Source: Bacteroidota bacterium (GTDB lineage: Bacteria > Bacteroidota > Bacteroidia > Cytophagales > Microscillaceae). Taken from it: 59,673 nt of DNA. Below the pieces are notes generated by a model. The model was not told the origin of the DNA, ran no database searches, and saw only the letters and a program-made list of their open reading frames with translations. The stretch spans positions 1-59,673 of the forward strand of contig RDXI01000006.1 of NCBI GenBank assembly GCA_004292795.1. Reading direction: 5' to 3'. Below, piece after piece: positions 53,025 through 59,673 of this stretch. Positions within the stretch are counted from its first letter, which is position 1. Each line of letters starts with the position of its first letter. The translations under genes and the position numbers were made by a program.

Positions 53025-53069
53025 AAAACCACTCTAAACTTGCCTACACAAGCACGGAGTGGTTTTTTT
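53025..53069 (+). terminator. Terminator whose loop contains the iterated motif
   Basis: AAAACCACTC and GAGTGGTTTT pair, followed by TTT; the ~22-base loop contains CTTGCCTAC. Confidence 0.7.
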
Positions 53070-53139
53070 GTTTATAAATTTTATTAAAACTTTCTTAAGT
53101 AATACTAAAGTAAATTTTAAAGTGCATATAACAAAAGAC

Positions 53140-53208
53140 TGTAGCGTACCCTTTCTAGGGTGCGGGGAATCTATTGTTATGAACACACCCTAGAAAGGGT
53201 GTGCTACA
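53140..53208. repeat. Palindromic repeat element
   Basis: TGTAGCGTACCCTTTCTAGG (53140 on) and its near-inverse ending GGGTGTGCTACA (to 53208) pair over ~23 bp with two mismatches. Each half has its own small hairpin (ACCCT-TTCT-AGGGT). A non-coding mobile-like element. Confidence 0.7.
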
Positions 53209-53249
53209 AGAGCGCAAGGTAAGAATTATTTTAGTATAAGTCTAGTGAG

Positions 53250-53872
53250 AGTATAGTTTGGGTAGGCAAGTTGTAAAGTAAGTGATATGTATGCACAGTT
53301 TATATAAGTAAGTTAGAAGAGCCTGTTCAAAATTTTTGGTAACGCATTTTTAGCCCCAGCGGGGCAATATCTTTGTAGAAAAGCTATTCTACAAACAAGA
53401 ACCCCGTAGGGGTGAAATCTTAAGATGTCGCCCCTACGGGGCTTTGATAACCTTAACAATATCAAACTACAAAGATATCGCCCCTACGGGGCTACCAAGC
53501 AAAGTTATTTTTGAACAGTCTATAAAGCAAGTGCTATGTGTGTACAGTTTAGGTAGGCAAGTTATAAAGTAAGTGCCGTGTATATAAAGTTCATATAGCT
53601 GTTTTGTAAAATAATTGCTATGTGTATAAAGTTCACATAGCTGTTTTATAAAGTAAGTGCAGTATGTGTAAAGTTCACATAGCTGTTTTGTAAAGAAAAT
53701 ATCGGGTGTGTAAATTTTTCATAGCTGTTTTGTAGAGTAAATGCCGTGTGTGTAAATCTTTCATAGCTGTTTTGTAGAGTAAATGCCGTGTGTGTAAATC
53801 TTTCATAGCTATTTTGTAAAGTAAGTGCCGTATGTGTAAAGTTCACATAGCTGTTTTGTAAAGTATATAGAT
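53250..53872. repeat. Second 42-bp tandem array, interrupted by a MITE
   Basis: The CATAGCTG landmark recurs at 53594, 53636, 53678, 53720, 53762, 53804 and 53846, a strict 42-bp period. Earlier units carry GTAGGCAAG in place of ATAGCTG (near 53552 and 53263). A ~202-bp palindromic element (53320-53521) splits the array. Unit core: GTAAAGTAAGTGCCGTATGT. One frame is open through the units, but no gene is likely. Confidence 0.85.
53320..53521. mobile_element. ~202-bp MITE with AGNCTGTTCAA ends and paired GCCCC-GGGGC palindromes
   Basis: Left end AGCCTGTTCAA, right end TTGAACAGTCT, so near-perfect inverted ends. Inside, GCCCCAGCGGGGC followed by AATATCTTTGTAG (53353-53378) is repeated inverted at 53467-53492, and a second inverted pair of CCCCGTAGGGG (from about 53401) lies between. 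It inserted into the 42-bp array. The TATCTTTG inside matches a -7 box. Confidence 0.7.
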
Positions 53873-53961
53873 TTTGCGTCATTATTGAAGGAAATAAAAA
53901 AACTCCTCTTCAATTTGAAAAGGAGCAGGTATAGATTCAAAAAGCAAAAGTCCTATTAGTA

Positions 53962-54561
53962 TCATTCAACTCTTACAAAATCGCCTTTCAAATCGAAGAG
54001 GTAGAGTTTCTTTTGAGCATATACGCCATACAACGTTTCGGGATTTCTGTCAGGAAAGTCTAAGTTTTCGCTTTGTTGCGAGGTCTGAAAATTGTCGTAC
54101 ACATACTCGAACACATCAGGCAAGTTTCTTCCGTCTATACTGTAGTGTTTTTTGAGATATACTTTGATTTTCTCGCCTACCTCCTCCTTGCCTACTATGG
54201 CGAAGAGGTTTTGCGTGTGGCGTTTCAGTGTATATGTCCAAAAATTCCAAGCTAAGCCATCAGCATAGTTTTGAAAACCCATATACACCTCTTCGGTGGT
54301 GTTTTGGTCTATATTTCGTTCAAATTTGAACTGAAAATAGGTTTGCGCATTTTTATCATAATAGGTCTTGAAGGTCTTGCCTGCGTGATACTTTCGCAAA
54401 AACTCTTGCGCAAGTCCACTTGTATAGCCTCCTGTTTCACCTGCAACGAATTTTGTTTTTCCACCCAAAGGCATATAACGTGAGCGCGTTTCCACTTGTG
54501 CGTAGGCGTGCATTTGGCAAAGCCACGCAAGGGCGATAATAACTAACCAATTTTTTCTCAT
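53962..54561 (-). CDS. Secreted protein of unknown function
   Basis: A 199-residue protein with a Sec signal peptide (MRKNWLVIIALAWLCQMHAY, cleavage after AYAQ). The mature region is aromatic-rich: GYTSGLAQEFLRKYHAGKTF, YYDKNAQTYFQFKFERNIDQ, VYMGFQNYADGLAWNFWTYT and ENLDFPDRNPETLYGVYAQK. No family recognised. The ATG at 54561 was chosen for the signal peptide. It is divergent from the thioesterase gene. Confidence 0.65.
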   Translation of the reverse strand: MRKNWLVIIALAWLCQMHAYAQVETRSRYMPLGGKTKFVAGETGGYTSGLAQEFLRKYHAGKTFKTYYDKNAQTYFQFKFERNIDQNTTEEVYMGFQNYADGLAWNFWTYTLKRHTQNLFAIVGKEEVGEKIKVYLKKHYSIDGRNLPDVFEYVYDNFQTSQQSENLDFPDRNPETLYGVYAQKKLYLFDLKGDFVRVE

Positions 54562-54665
54562 ACGGCAATAATTTTTATAGTCATAACGTAGGAAAGCCCC
54601 TAATCTTGTGTATTTTTGCAACGCCTTGCACAAATTGTAATATGCAGGTGTATGCTATTTTTGTT

Positions 54666-55190
54666 ATGGAAAAAAAGAAAAAAACGCCCCAAGACTCGGC
54701 GGTAGTAATGACTGAAATCGTATTGCCCAATGATACGAACACGCTCAACAACCTGATGGGAGGCAAGCTCATGCATTGGTTAGACATTGCGGCGGCTATC
54801 TCGGCACAAAGGCACTCGAACCGCATTGTAGTAACGGCTTCGGTAGATAACATTTCGTTTGCCGAGCCTATCGCGTTGGGTGATGTGATAACGATAAAGG
54901 CGCAAGTTACACGTGCTTTCAATTCCTCGATGGAGGTATATTTGGAAGTGTCGGCAGAGAATATTCCCGCAGGCAAGCAGAAAAAGACGAACCGCGCCTT
55001 TTTCACCTTCGTAGCTGTCGACCAATTAGGCAACCCTATTTCTGTGCCTGAAATCACACCCGAAACAGCCGAAGAGCAAGAACTCTATGCAGGCGCATTG
55101 CGCAGAAGGCAGTTGCGTTTATTGCTTGCCAAACGCATCAAGCCTGATGAAGCTCCCGAATTGAAGTCCTTGTTTTTTGATGAGAAATAA
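54666..55190 (+). CDS. Acyl-CoA thioesterase (hotdog fold)
   Basis: A 174-residue hotdog-fold protein resembling YciA/acyl-CoA thioesterase II types: PNDTNTLNNLMGGKLMHWLD (with the catalytic Asn/Asp region), IAAAISAQRHSNRIVVTASV, DNISFAEPIALGDVITIKAQ, and EVYLEVSAENIPAGKQKKTN. It hydrolyses acyl-CoA to fatty acid and CoA. ATG at 54666 (MEKKKKTPQDS) is preferred; TATTTTTG at 54611-54618 is the likely -7 box. Chain-length preference unknown. Confidence 0.85.
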   Translation: MEKKKKTPQDSAVVMTEIVLPNDTNTLNNLMGGKLMHWLDIAAAISAQRHSNRIVVTASVDNISFAEPIALGDVITIKAQVTRAFNSSMEVYLEVSAENIPAGKQKKTNRAFFTFVAVDQLGNPISVPEITPETAEEQELYAGALRRRQLRLLLAKRIKPDEAPELKSLFFDEK

Positions 55191-55214
55191 TTTTCATCTA
55201 ACTATTTTTTACTG

Positions 55215-55302
55215 CCGTGGTTTGTGTCCCACAAACCACTTACAGAATAGGCTGTTGGTAATAAAACTTTGCATGAGGTTGTTTGTGGGACACAAACAAC
55301 GG
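55215..55302. repeat. Palindromic repeat element with two hairpins
   Basis: CCGTGGTTTGTGTCCCACAA and its near-inverse (ending ACACAAACAACGG) lie at 55215-55239 and 55278-55302, 22 of 25 positions complementary. Each arm is itself a 10-bp hairpin with a 3-base loop. It occupies the gap between the thioesterase and a lipoprotein gene. Confidence 0.7.
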
Positions 55303-55384
55303 CTGAAAATGATAGAAATACGCCAAATCCACCTGTAAATCTTGTCTAAAAAACATAATCCAATCACTTTTCAAAATAATCTTT

Positions 55385-56146
55385 ATGAAACACTTGTATT
55401 TGCCTTTGCTCCTCGCCTTCAGTGTGTCGTGGGGCGCGTGCCAAAAGAAAGAAACCGAAAAAAAACAAGACAAGTCTGCTGATGAAATTGCTCAAAAAGA
55501 CGATAAAAAACAAGAGCAAGACGACAAAGGCAAGGACAAAGAAACCAAGAAAAAAGGCTTAGAAGGCTGGGAGGTCGTACCCCAAAAGAGCGTGGGCGCG
55601 ATAACCGCGAACATGAAATACGCTGACCTCGAAGAAGCCTTTGGCAAAGAAAACTTGAAAAAAGATGAATTTTGCATCGAAGGCGACTGCCGACCTGCTA
55701 CCAAAGTGCTTGAAAACGACAAGGAAATGGTAAGCGTGGTGTGGGAGAATGAAACCAAACGGAAAATTGAGTTCATTCAAGTCTTGAGTGCCAGAATAAA
55801 ACTGCCTAACGACATTCATCTTGGCACTACGCTCAAAACACTTGTGAAAAAGAACGGAGGCAAGGCTATCAAGTTTTCGGGCTTCGATTGGGATATGTCG
55901 GGCAATATCCAAGACTACAACAAGGGCAACCTCGACAAGACTGTAGGCGACTACAGCATTGGCTTGGCGCAAGACAAAGAAGGATTTGATGCTAAAAAAG
56001 CCAAACTTACCGAAGCGCAAATGAATATGGTCATGGGAGATGTTACGCTCACGTCCACAATGCCCATTTTCGAAAAACTGCCTGTGAAAGTGGATAGAAT
56101 CCATGTGTTTTTCCGCACTGAGAAAGACAACAAAAAGCGCAAATAG
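55385..56146 (+). CDS. Lipoprotein with Lys/Asp/Glu-rich linker
   Basis: A 253-residue lipoprotein (MKHLYLPLLLAFSVSWGACQ, lipobox WGAC). A charged, low-complexity linker of about 40 residues precedes a globular part with NMKYADLEEAFGKENLKKDE, FCIEGDCRPATKVLENDKEM and IHLGTTLKTLVKKNGGKAIK. No named family recognised; the two Cys in CIEGDC may form a disulfide. The gene is monocistronic with a strong terminator. Confidence 0.7.
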   Translation: MKHLYLPLLLAFSVSWGACQKKETEKKQDKSADEIAQKDDKKQEQDDKGKDKETKKKGLEGWEVVPQKSVGAITANMKYADLEEAFGKENLKKDEFCIEGDCRPATKVLENDKEMVSVVWENETKRKIEFIQVLSARIKLPNDIHLGTTLKTLVKKNGGKAIKFSGFDWDMSGNIQDYNKGNLDKTVGDYSIGLAQDKEGFDAKKAKLTEAQMNMVMGDVTLTSTMPIFEKLPVKVDRIHVFFRTEKDNKKRK

Positions 56147-56177
56147 TAGGCGAGTCGCCCTCGACTTGCCTGCCTTG

Positions 56178-56220
56178 AGAATTGACAACTTCGGAAAAGT
56201 TGTCAATTCTTTTGTTTTTT
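56178..56220 (+). terminator. Terminator after the lipoprotein gene
   Basis: AGAATTGACAACTT-CGGAA-AAGTTGTCAATTCT, a perfect 14-bp stem, followed by TTTGTTTTTT. Confidence 0.85.
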
Positions 56221-56263
56221 TCCCAAAAAACCCTTTTCTTTGGGGCTTACAATTCGAAAACTC

Positions 56264-57478
56264 ATGGCTTTAGAAGAAAGAATCGTTAAAAAACACCTTT
56301 ACGAATGGTTGTTAGACCATAACGCCCTCACCATACCACAGCTGGGCAGGTTTGAGGCTACGCCCACAAGTGCCACGATACAGCCGGGTGTGTATAAGTT
56401 TTTGCCTCCTAACAAAAAAGTTACTTTTCATACTGAACACGAAGCTACTGATGTGCAGTTGCGCGACCTGCTCATGGAACGCGAACAACTGAACGCAGAA
56501 CAGGCTAACTATACTATCTCGGTCTTTGTGCAAAAGGTGCAAGAATCGCTTGCTAAGCGCCAACGCTACGAACTCGAAGGCTTTGGTTTGTTGAGCCAAC
56601 TCAATGAAAATACGGTTATATTTCGAATAGATGAAGAGGCGAATGTGGAAGGCGACAGCTACGGACTGCCAGGGCTGTATCCTAAACCATTGGTACACTC
56701 GCCTGAAAATACTATGGTAGGCGGAACTTTGAGCAAAACGAACCCCGACTTGCCTCCCTACACCGAAGAAGGCGAGGAAGAGGAAGGAGATGTTTTCGTG
56801 CCGCTTACCAATCCGAAAGACCTCAAAAGCAACACTACTGCGAGCAAAGAACCCGCCAACGAAGACATCACAATAGAAGAAAAGCGCGTCAATCGCTCTT
56901 CGAATACGCTGTTGGTTTATTCGCTGACTATGTTGTTTTTGGTTGCGTTGGTATTTTTGTTGTTCCTTATCACAGACCCGTTTTGGTCAGGTACGGTTGA
57001 TGCGAGTGCAGACAAAAACAAGCACATACCCAAGAAAGAAGACGTGAAGAAAGACAACAAAGAGGAAAAACAAGAGCCTGAAAAGAAAGAAGAAAAAGCT
57101 GAAAAAGCGGAAGACATCGAAAAAACGCCTCCTAAATCTATCACGCCCAATATTACTTATGCCACCAATGGCAATTATGTAGCGGGTTTTGCTTGGATTC
57201 CACAAGCCCCTCCAAACCTTGCACAAGTATTGAATAAAACGCGCTCCAACAAATCGTATGTGATATTAGGTAGTTTTGACAAGGCAGAAAACGCCTATTC
57301 GTTCTACAACAACCTCGCTAAGCGTGGCATTTCTACAGCTTGTATGGTCGCGCCTGTAGCAGGCAATACGCGCTATCGTGTATGTTTGGGCAAATTTGAT
57401 ACAGTGGACGAAGCCACTAAAGAAGGTTTGGCATTTGGCAAAATCAATTCCATTGGCTTCTTTATCCTTACCTACTAA
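56264..57478 (+). CDS. HU-like (CCDC81-type) and SPOR domain membrane protein
   Basis: A 404-residue protein. Residues 1-120 resemble the paired CCDC81-like prokaryotic HU domains (KKHLYEWLLDHNALTIPQLG and RYELEGFGLLSQLNENTVIF). A membrane segment follows (TLLVYSLTMLFLVALVFLLF), then a Lys/Glu-rich linker, and a C-terminal SPOR domain (YVILGSFDKAENAYSFYNNL..ARVCLGKFDTVDEA-like) that binds denuded peptidoglycan at division sites. The domain order suggests a link between cell envelope and cytoplasm. ATG at 56264 (MALEERIVKK). A hairpin lies just downstream. Confidence 0.85.
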   Translation: MALEERIVKKHLYEWLLDHNALTIPQLGRFEATPTSATIQPGVYKFLPPNKKVTFHTEHEATDVQLRDLLMEREQLNAEQANYTISVFVQKVQESLAKRQRYELEGFGLLSQLNENTVIFRIDEEANVEGDSYGLPGLYPKPLVHSPENTMVGGTLSKTNPDLPPYTEEGEEEEGDVFVPLTNPKDLKSNTTASKEPANEDITIEEKRVNRSSNTLLVYSLTMLFLVALVFLLFLITDPFWSGTVDASADKNKHIPKKEDVKKDNKEEKQEPEKKEEKAEKAEDIEKTPPKSITPNITYATNGNYVAGFAWIPQAPPNLAQVLNKTRSNKSYVILGSFDKAENAYSFYNNLAKRGISTACMVAPVAGNTRYRVCLGKFDTVDEATKEGLAFGKINSIGFFILTY

Positions 57479-57492
57479 AAGGGTGAATGAAC

Positions 57493-57528
57493 GAGGGAGT
57501 GAATGGGCAGACACTCATTCACTCCCTC
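57493..57528. terminator. 13-bp inverted repeat between the SPOR gene and purC
   Basis: GAGGGAGTGAATG and CATTCACTCCCTC pair perfectly, with ~10 bases between. There is no T-run, so it is either a weak terminator or an attenuator for purC. Confidence 0.5.
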
Positions 57529-57561
57529 ACTCATTCACACACTTATTCCTCACTCTCTCTC

Positions 57562-58500
57562 ATGTCTATAGCTCAAACCAATTTCCAATTTCCTGCTCAA
57601 GAAGCATTTTATAGAGGCAAGGTGCGTGATGTTTATACCTTTGCTGACCGCTTGTTGATGATAGCCACAGACCGCATTTCGGCGTTTGATGTTATCCTTC
57701 CGCAACAAATCCCGCACAAGGGGCAAGTCCTCAATCAACTTTCTATGTTTTTTATGCAAGCCACTGCGCAAGAAGTACCCAATTGGTTGCTTGCCTCCCC
57801 AGACGCGAATGTGGCGGTTGGGTTGCGTTGTAAGCCCTTGCCTGTGGAAATGGTTATTCGAGGCTATTTGGTAGGGAGCGCGTGGCGTGCTTACCAAAAA
57901 GGGCAACGCGATTTCAATGGCTATGTTTTGCCTGATGGCTTGCGCGAAAATGATAGGCTTGCCTACCCCATCATAACGCCCACGACCAAAGCCGAACAAG
58001 GCAAACATGATGAGGACATCACGAGCAAAGAGATTTTGGCGCAAGGCTTGGTCTTGCCTGAAGTCTATGAGCAAGCAGAAAGCTACACGCGCACTTTGTT
58101 TCGCATGGGGACAGAGATTGCAGAACGCAATGGCTTGATTTTGGCAGATACCAAATACGAATTTGGCGTGCATGAAGGCAAGCTTTATTTGATTGATGAA
58201 ATACATACACCTGACTCGGCGCGTTATTTCAACTTGGCTACCTTCGACGAGATACAAGCCAAAGGAGAACGCCAACCGCAACGCTCTAAGGAAATGGTGC
58301 GTCAATGGCTCATTGCCAACAACTTTCAAGGGCGCGAAGGCGAGGTTATTCCGACTATGAGCGAGGAATGGATAGCCGAAATAAGGGCAGAGTACATCAG
58401 TCTTTACGAACAGCTTACGAACCAAACCTTTCAGCCCGCCCCTACCGAAAACCGCCTACAGTCTTTGGAGCAACATATTTTGCAATATCTCGCTCAATAA
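57562..58500 (+). CDS. purC: SAICAR synthase
   Basis: Phosphoribosylaminoimidazole-succinocarboxamide synthase, step 7 of purine synthesis. It has FYRGKVRDVYTFADRLLMIA, TDRISAFDVILPQQIPHKGQ, VEMVIRGYLVGSAWRAYQKG, LILADTKYEFGVHEGKLYLI and DEIHTPDSARYF. Length (312) fits the longer, eukaryote-like or Bacteroidota class. Start 57562 (MSIAQTNFQF) is chosen; upstream in-frame residues arise from the hairpin region and are not family-like. Confidence 0.96.
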   Translation: MSIAQTNFQFPAQEAFYRGKVRDVYTFADRLLMIATDRISAFDVILPQQIPHKGQVLNQLSMFFMQATAQEVPNWLLASPDANVAVGLRCKPLPVEMVIRGYLVGSAWRAYQKGQRDFNGYVLPDGLRENDRLAYPIITPTTKAEQGKHDEDITSKEILAQGLVLPEVYEQAESYTRTLFRMGTEIAERNGLILADTKYEFGVHEGKLYLIDEIHTPDSARYFNLATFDEIQAKGERQPQRSKEMVRQWLIANNFQGREGEVIPTMSEEWIAEIRAEYISLYEQLTNQTFQPAPTENRLQSLEQHILQYLAQ

Positions 58501-58521
58501 ACCTTCTCAAACTTTCGCCTA

Positions 58522-58917
58522 ATGCCTCCTTATCGTTTCGGATTTATGTCTGCTATGCTCTTGCCTGTGCTTTTGTGGGTAACGTGGCAAAGCAGTATTC
58601 ACACCAAAGCCCTCGCCTCGAAGCCTATAAAAGATTCGTTGGTAGAGCCTATCACGCCCATCACGCCCACTATTCGCGTGGACAGGCAAGGGGCGTATTT
58701 TTGGAATCAACGCCCTGCGGTGGACTCGCTTGTGTTTGCTCGCATAGAGGGCTACTTGACCAAAAACCCGAAACAAACTATAGTCCTGAAAGCGGACAAA
58801 AAAGCTACCGTAGAGCGCGTTTGGAACTTAACGGCTTTCATCAATGCGCAGGGAGGCAAGGTCGTAGTGGCTACTTTGCCCGATACAGCAAGCATAGCAA
58901 AAAAAGAAAAACCCTAA
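58522..58917 (+). CDS. ExbD/TolR-like membrane protein (tentative)
   Basis: A 131-residue protein with one N-terminal membrane segment (FMSAMLLPVLLWVTWQSS) and a periplasmic domain whose C-terminal part (TIVLKADKKATVERVWNLTA and INAQGGKVVVATLPD) resembles the ExbD/TolR periplasmic domain that couples proton flow to outer-membrane work. No exbB or tonB is adjacent. The assignment is from a single segment and remains tentative. It follows purC after 21 bp and precedes the thioredoxin-like gene after 16 bp. Confidence 0.45.
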   Translation: MPPYRFGFMSAMLLPVLLWVTWQSSIHTKALASKPIKDSLVEPITPITPTIRVDRQGAYFWNQRPAVDSLVFARIEGYLTKNPKQTIVLKADKKATVERVWNLTAFINAQGGKVVVATLPDTASIAKKEKP

Positions 58918-58933
58918 ATCTCAAAATACTCCT

Positions 58934-59464
58934 ATGAAAAAACTACTTGTATTTATTTTCGCTTTAGCTTTGTTTCCGCTTGCCTCCTTTGCGCAAGACA
59001 AAGCCCTTACCGCCGAGTCAGTTTTGAAACTTGCCTACGAACAGGCAGGCAAGGACAACAAAAAAATCCTGCTCATGTTCCATGCTTCGTGGTGTGGTTG
59101 GTGCAAAAAAATGGACAAATCGCTCCAAGACGAAACGTGCAAACAATTCTTTGATGACAATTTTGTGATAACGCACCTCACAGTGCAGGAGGGCGCGAAC
59201 AAAAAATATTTGGAAAATGAAGGCGCAGATGCTCTCATGGAAAAATGGGGAGGCAAGGGACAAGGCTTGCCTTTTTGGGTAGTGCTTGATGCGAAAGGCG
59301 AACTTTTGGGCAATGCCCTTATGCCTAATGGCGAAAATACAGGCTGTCCTGCCCAAAAAGAAGAAGTAGCGCACTTTGTAAGTGTGTTGAAAAAAGTTAC
59401 CAAAGTATCTAAAAAAGAAGCAGAAAAAATAACCCAACGCTTCGAGAAAAACGCGAGCAGGTAA
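58934..59464 (+). CDS. Secreted thioredoxin-fold protein (CGWC)
   Basis: A 176-residue periplasmic thioredoxin-like protein: signal peptide MKKLLVFIFALALFPLASFA, then KILLMFHASWCGWCKKMDKS with the redox motif CGWC, and LPFWVVLDAKGELLGNALMP with the cis-Pro block. It could reduce or isomerise disulfides of exported proteins. One extra Cys (TGCPAQ) is near the C-terminus. The gene ends just before a copy of the dispersed repeat. Confidence 0.88.
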   Translation: MKKLLVFIFALALFPLASFAQDKALTAESVLKLAYEQAGKDNKKILLMFHASWCGWCKKMDKSLQDETCKQFFDDNFVITHLTVQEGANKKYLENEGADALMEKWGGKGQGLPFWVVLDAKGELLGNALMPNGENTGCPAQKEEVAHFVSVLKKVTKVSKKEAEKITQRFEKNASR

Positions 59465-59544
59465 GGCTAAATCCCTTGCTTGCCTACCCTCAAAAGAAAC
59501 TTTTTTATACTCTTGTAAGGGTATTTTTAAAAATCTCAAAAAAA

Positions 59545-59673
59545 CGTGAGTTCGGAATTAGATTTAAATGTAAAATAATGTAAATCAACGCATTGAATAG
59601 GCTTGCCCCAGCGGGGCTATATCTTTGTAGCCCTATAACAACCCACCTACAAGCCCCAGCGGGGCGACATCTA
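59545..59673 (+). repeat. Dispersed repeat, copy 2, running off the window
   Basis: Bases 59545-59642 match 33779-33877; GCCCCAGCGGGGC plus TATATCTTTGTAG lies at 59605-59630. A further GCCCCAGCGGGGCGACATCT at 59653 begins another unit cut by the window end. As at copy 1, the palindrome carries a TATCTTTG -7-like box. Confidence 0.8.

Noticed and set aside
53646-53882. Open minus-strand frame with 14-residue repeats
   Set aside because: Same cause in the second 42-bp array; no start signals and no globular character.

Overview
The window looks like chromosome from an aerobic Bacteroidota bacterium, probably of the Cytophagia type. Several signs agree. Promoters follow the Bacteroidota form TTTG-N20-TAnnTTTG. 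Most starts lack a Shine-Dalgarno sequence and sit behind A-rich leaders. There is a very large secreted protein with a C-terminal type IX secretion (T9SS) sorting domain, a SecDF of the fused type, a SiaC-domain protein, an HU-like/SPOR protein, and lipoproteins with SSC/LAC lipoboxes.

Layout. 1-4.3 kb: transposase remnants, a flavin-reductase-like protein, a photolyase-like flavoprotein coupled to a DUF2805 gene, and rpsL-rpsG. 4.3-9.1 kb: a DhnA-type aldolase that appears to lack an N-terminal block, then a tight four-gene cassette (AAA ATPase + TOPRIM-like protein, then a Septu-like PtuA + PtuB HNH pair). 9.2-13.3 kb: cytochrome oxidase coxB-coxA and an FSA-type transaldolase, with a probable small RNA or leader-peptide unit between them. 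13.4-14.8 kb: a type II restriction-modification pair (m4C-like methylase and ScaI-like nuclease), convergent and overlapping. 14.9-18 kb: ABC exporter, lipB and a helix-turn-helix regulator. 18.1-19.2 kb: a frameshifted lipoprotein and a 57-residue membrane protein. 19.2-21.8 kb: an Uma2-family nuclease and two cargo modules separated by repeated copies of the glnS 3' end. 21.8-25.2 kb: glnS, a methyltransferase and a 1-Cys peroxiredoxin.

25.2-33.4 kb: a candidate small RNA, a small secreted protein and a 2,373-residue T9SS cargo protein. 33.4-36.9 kb: a 42-bp tandem array, dispersed palindromic repeats, a lipoprotein, a DUF3267 membrane protein, Ppx/GppA and a second Uma2 copy. 37-44.6 kb: SiaC protein, lipoproteins, ftsY, a methylase with an in-frame amber codon, xisI-xisH, rmlA and a Kef-type antiporter. 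44.7-50.9 kb: SWIM-domain protein, secDF split by a frameshift, a SixA-like phosphatase and plsY. 51-53 kb: a NifU-domain protein and a cystathionine gamma-synthase-type enzyme. 53-53.9 kb: mobile palindromes and a second 42-bp tandem array. 54-59.7 kb: secreted protein, acyl-CoA thioesterase, lipoprotein, HU/SPOR protein, purC, an ExbD-like protein, a thioredoxin-fold protein and a further copy of the dispersed repeat.

Three themes run through the window. First, the 9-mer GTAGGCAAG/CTTGCCTAC and close variants recur in genes and in most gaps, on both strands and sometimes as inverted pairs. Second, defence or selfish functions are scattered among housekeeping genes: the AAA/TOPRIM + Septu-like cassette, the ScaI-like R-M pair, a broken methylase beside xisHI, two Uma2 paralogues, an Rpn-like nuclease and a DUF6934 pair. 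Third, several genes are interrupted: the aldolase deletion, frameshifts in a lipoprotein and secDF, the amber methylase, and a MITE-disrupted transposase. Some of these may be sequencing artefacts. No rRNA, tRNA or CRISPR array was recognised.
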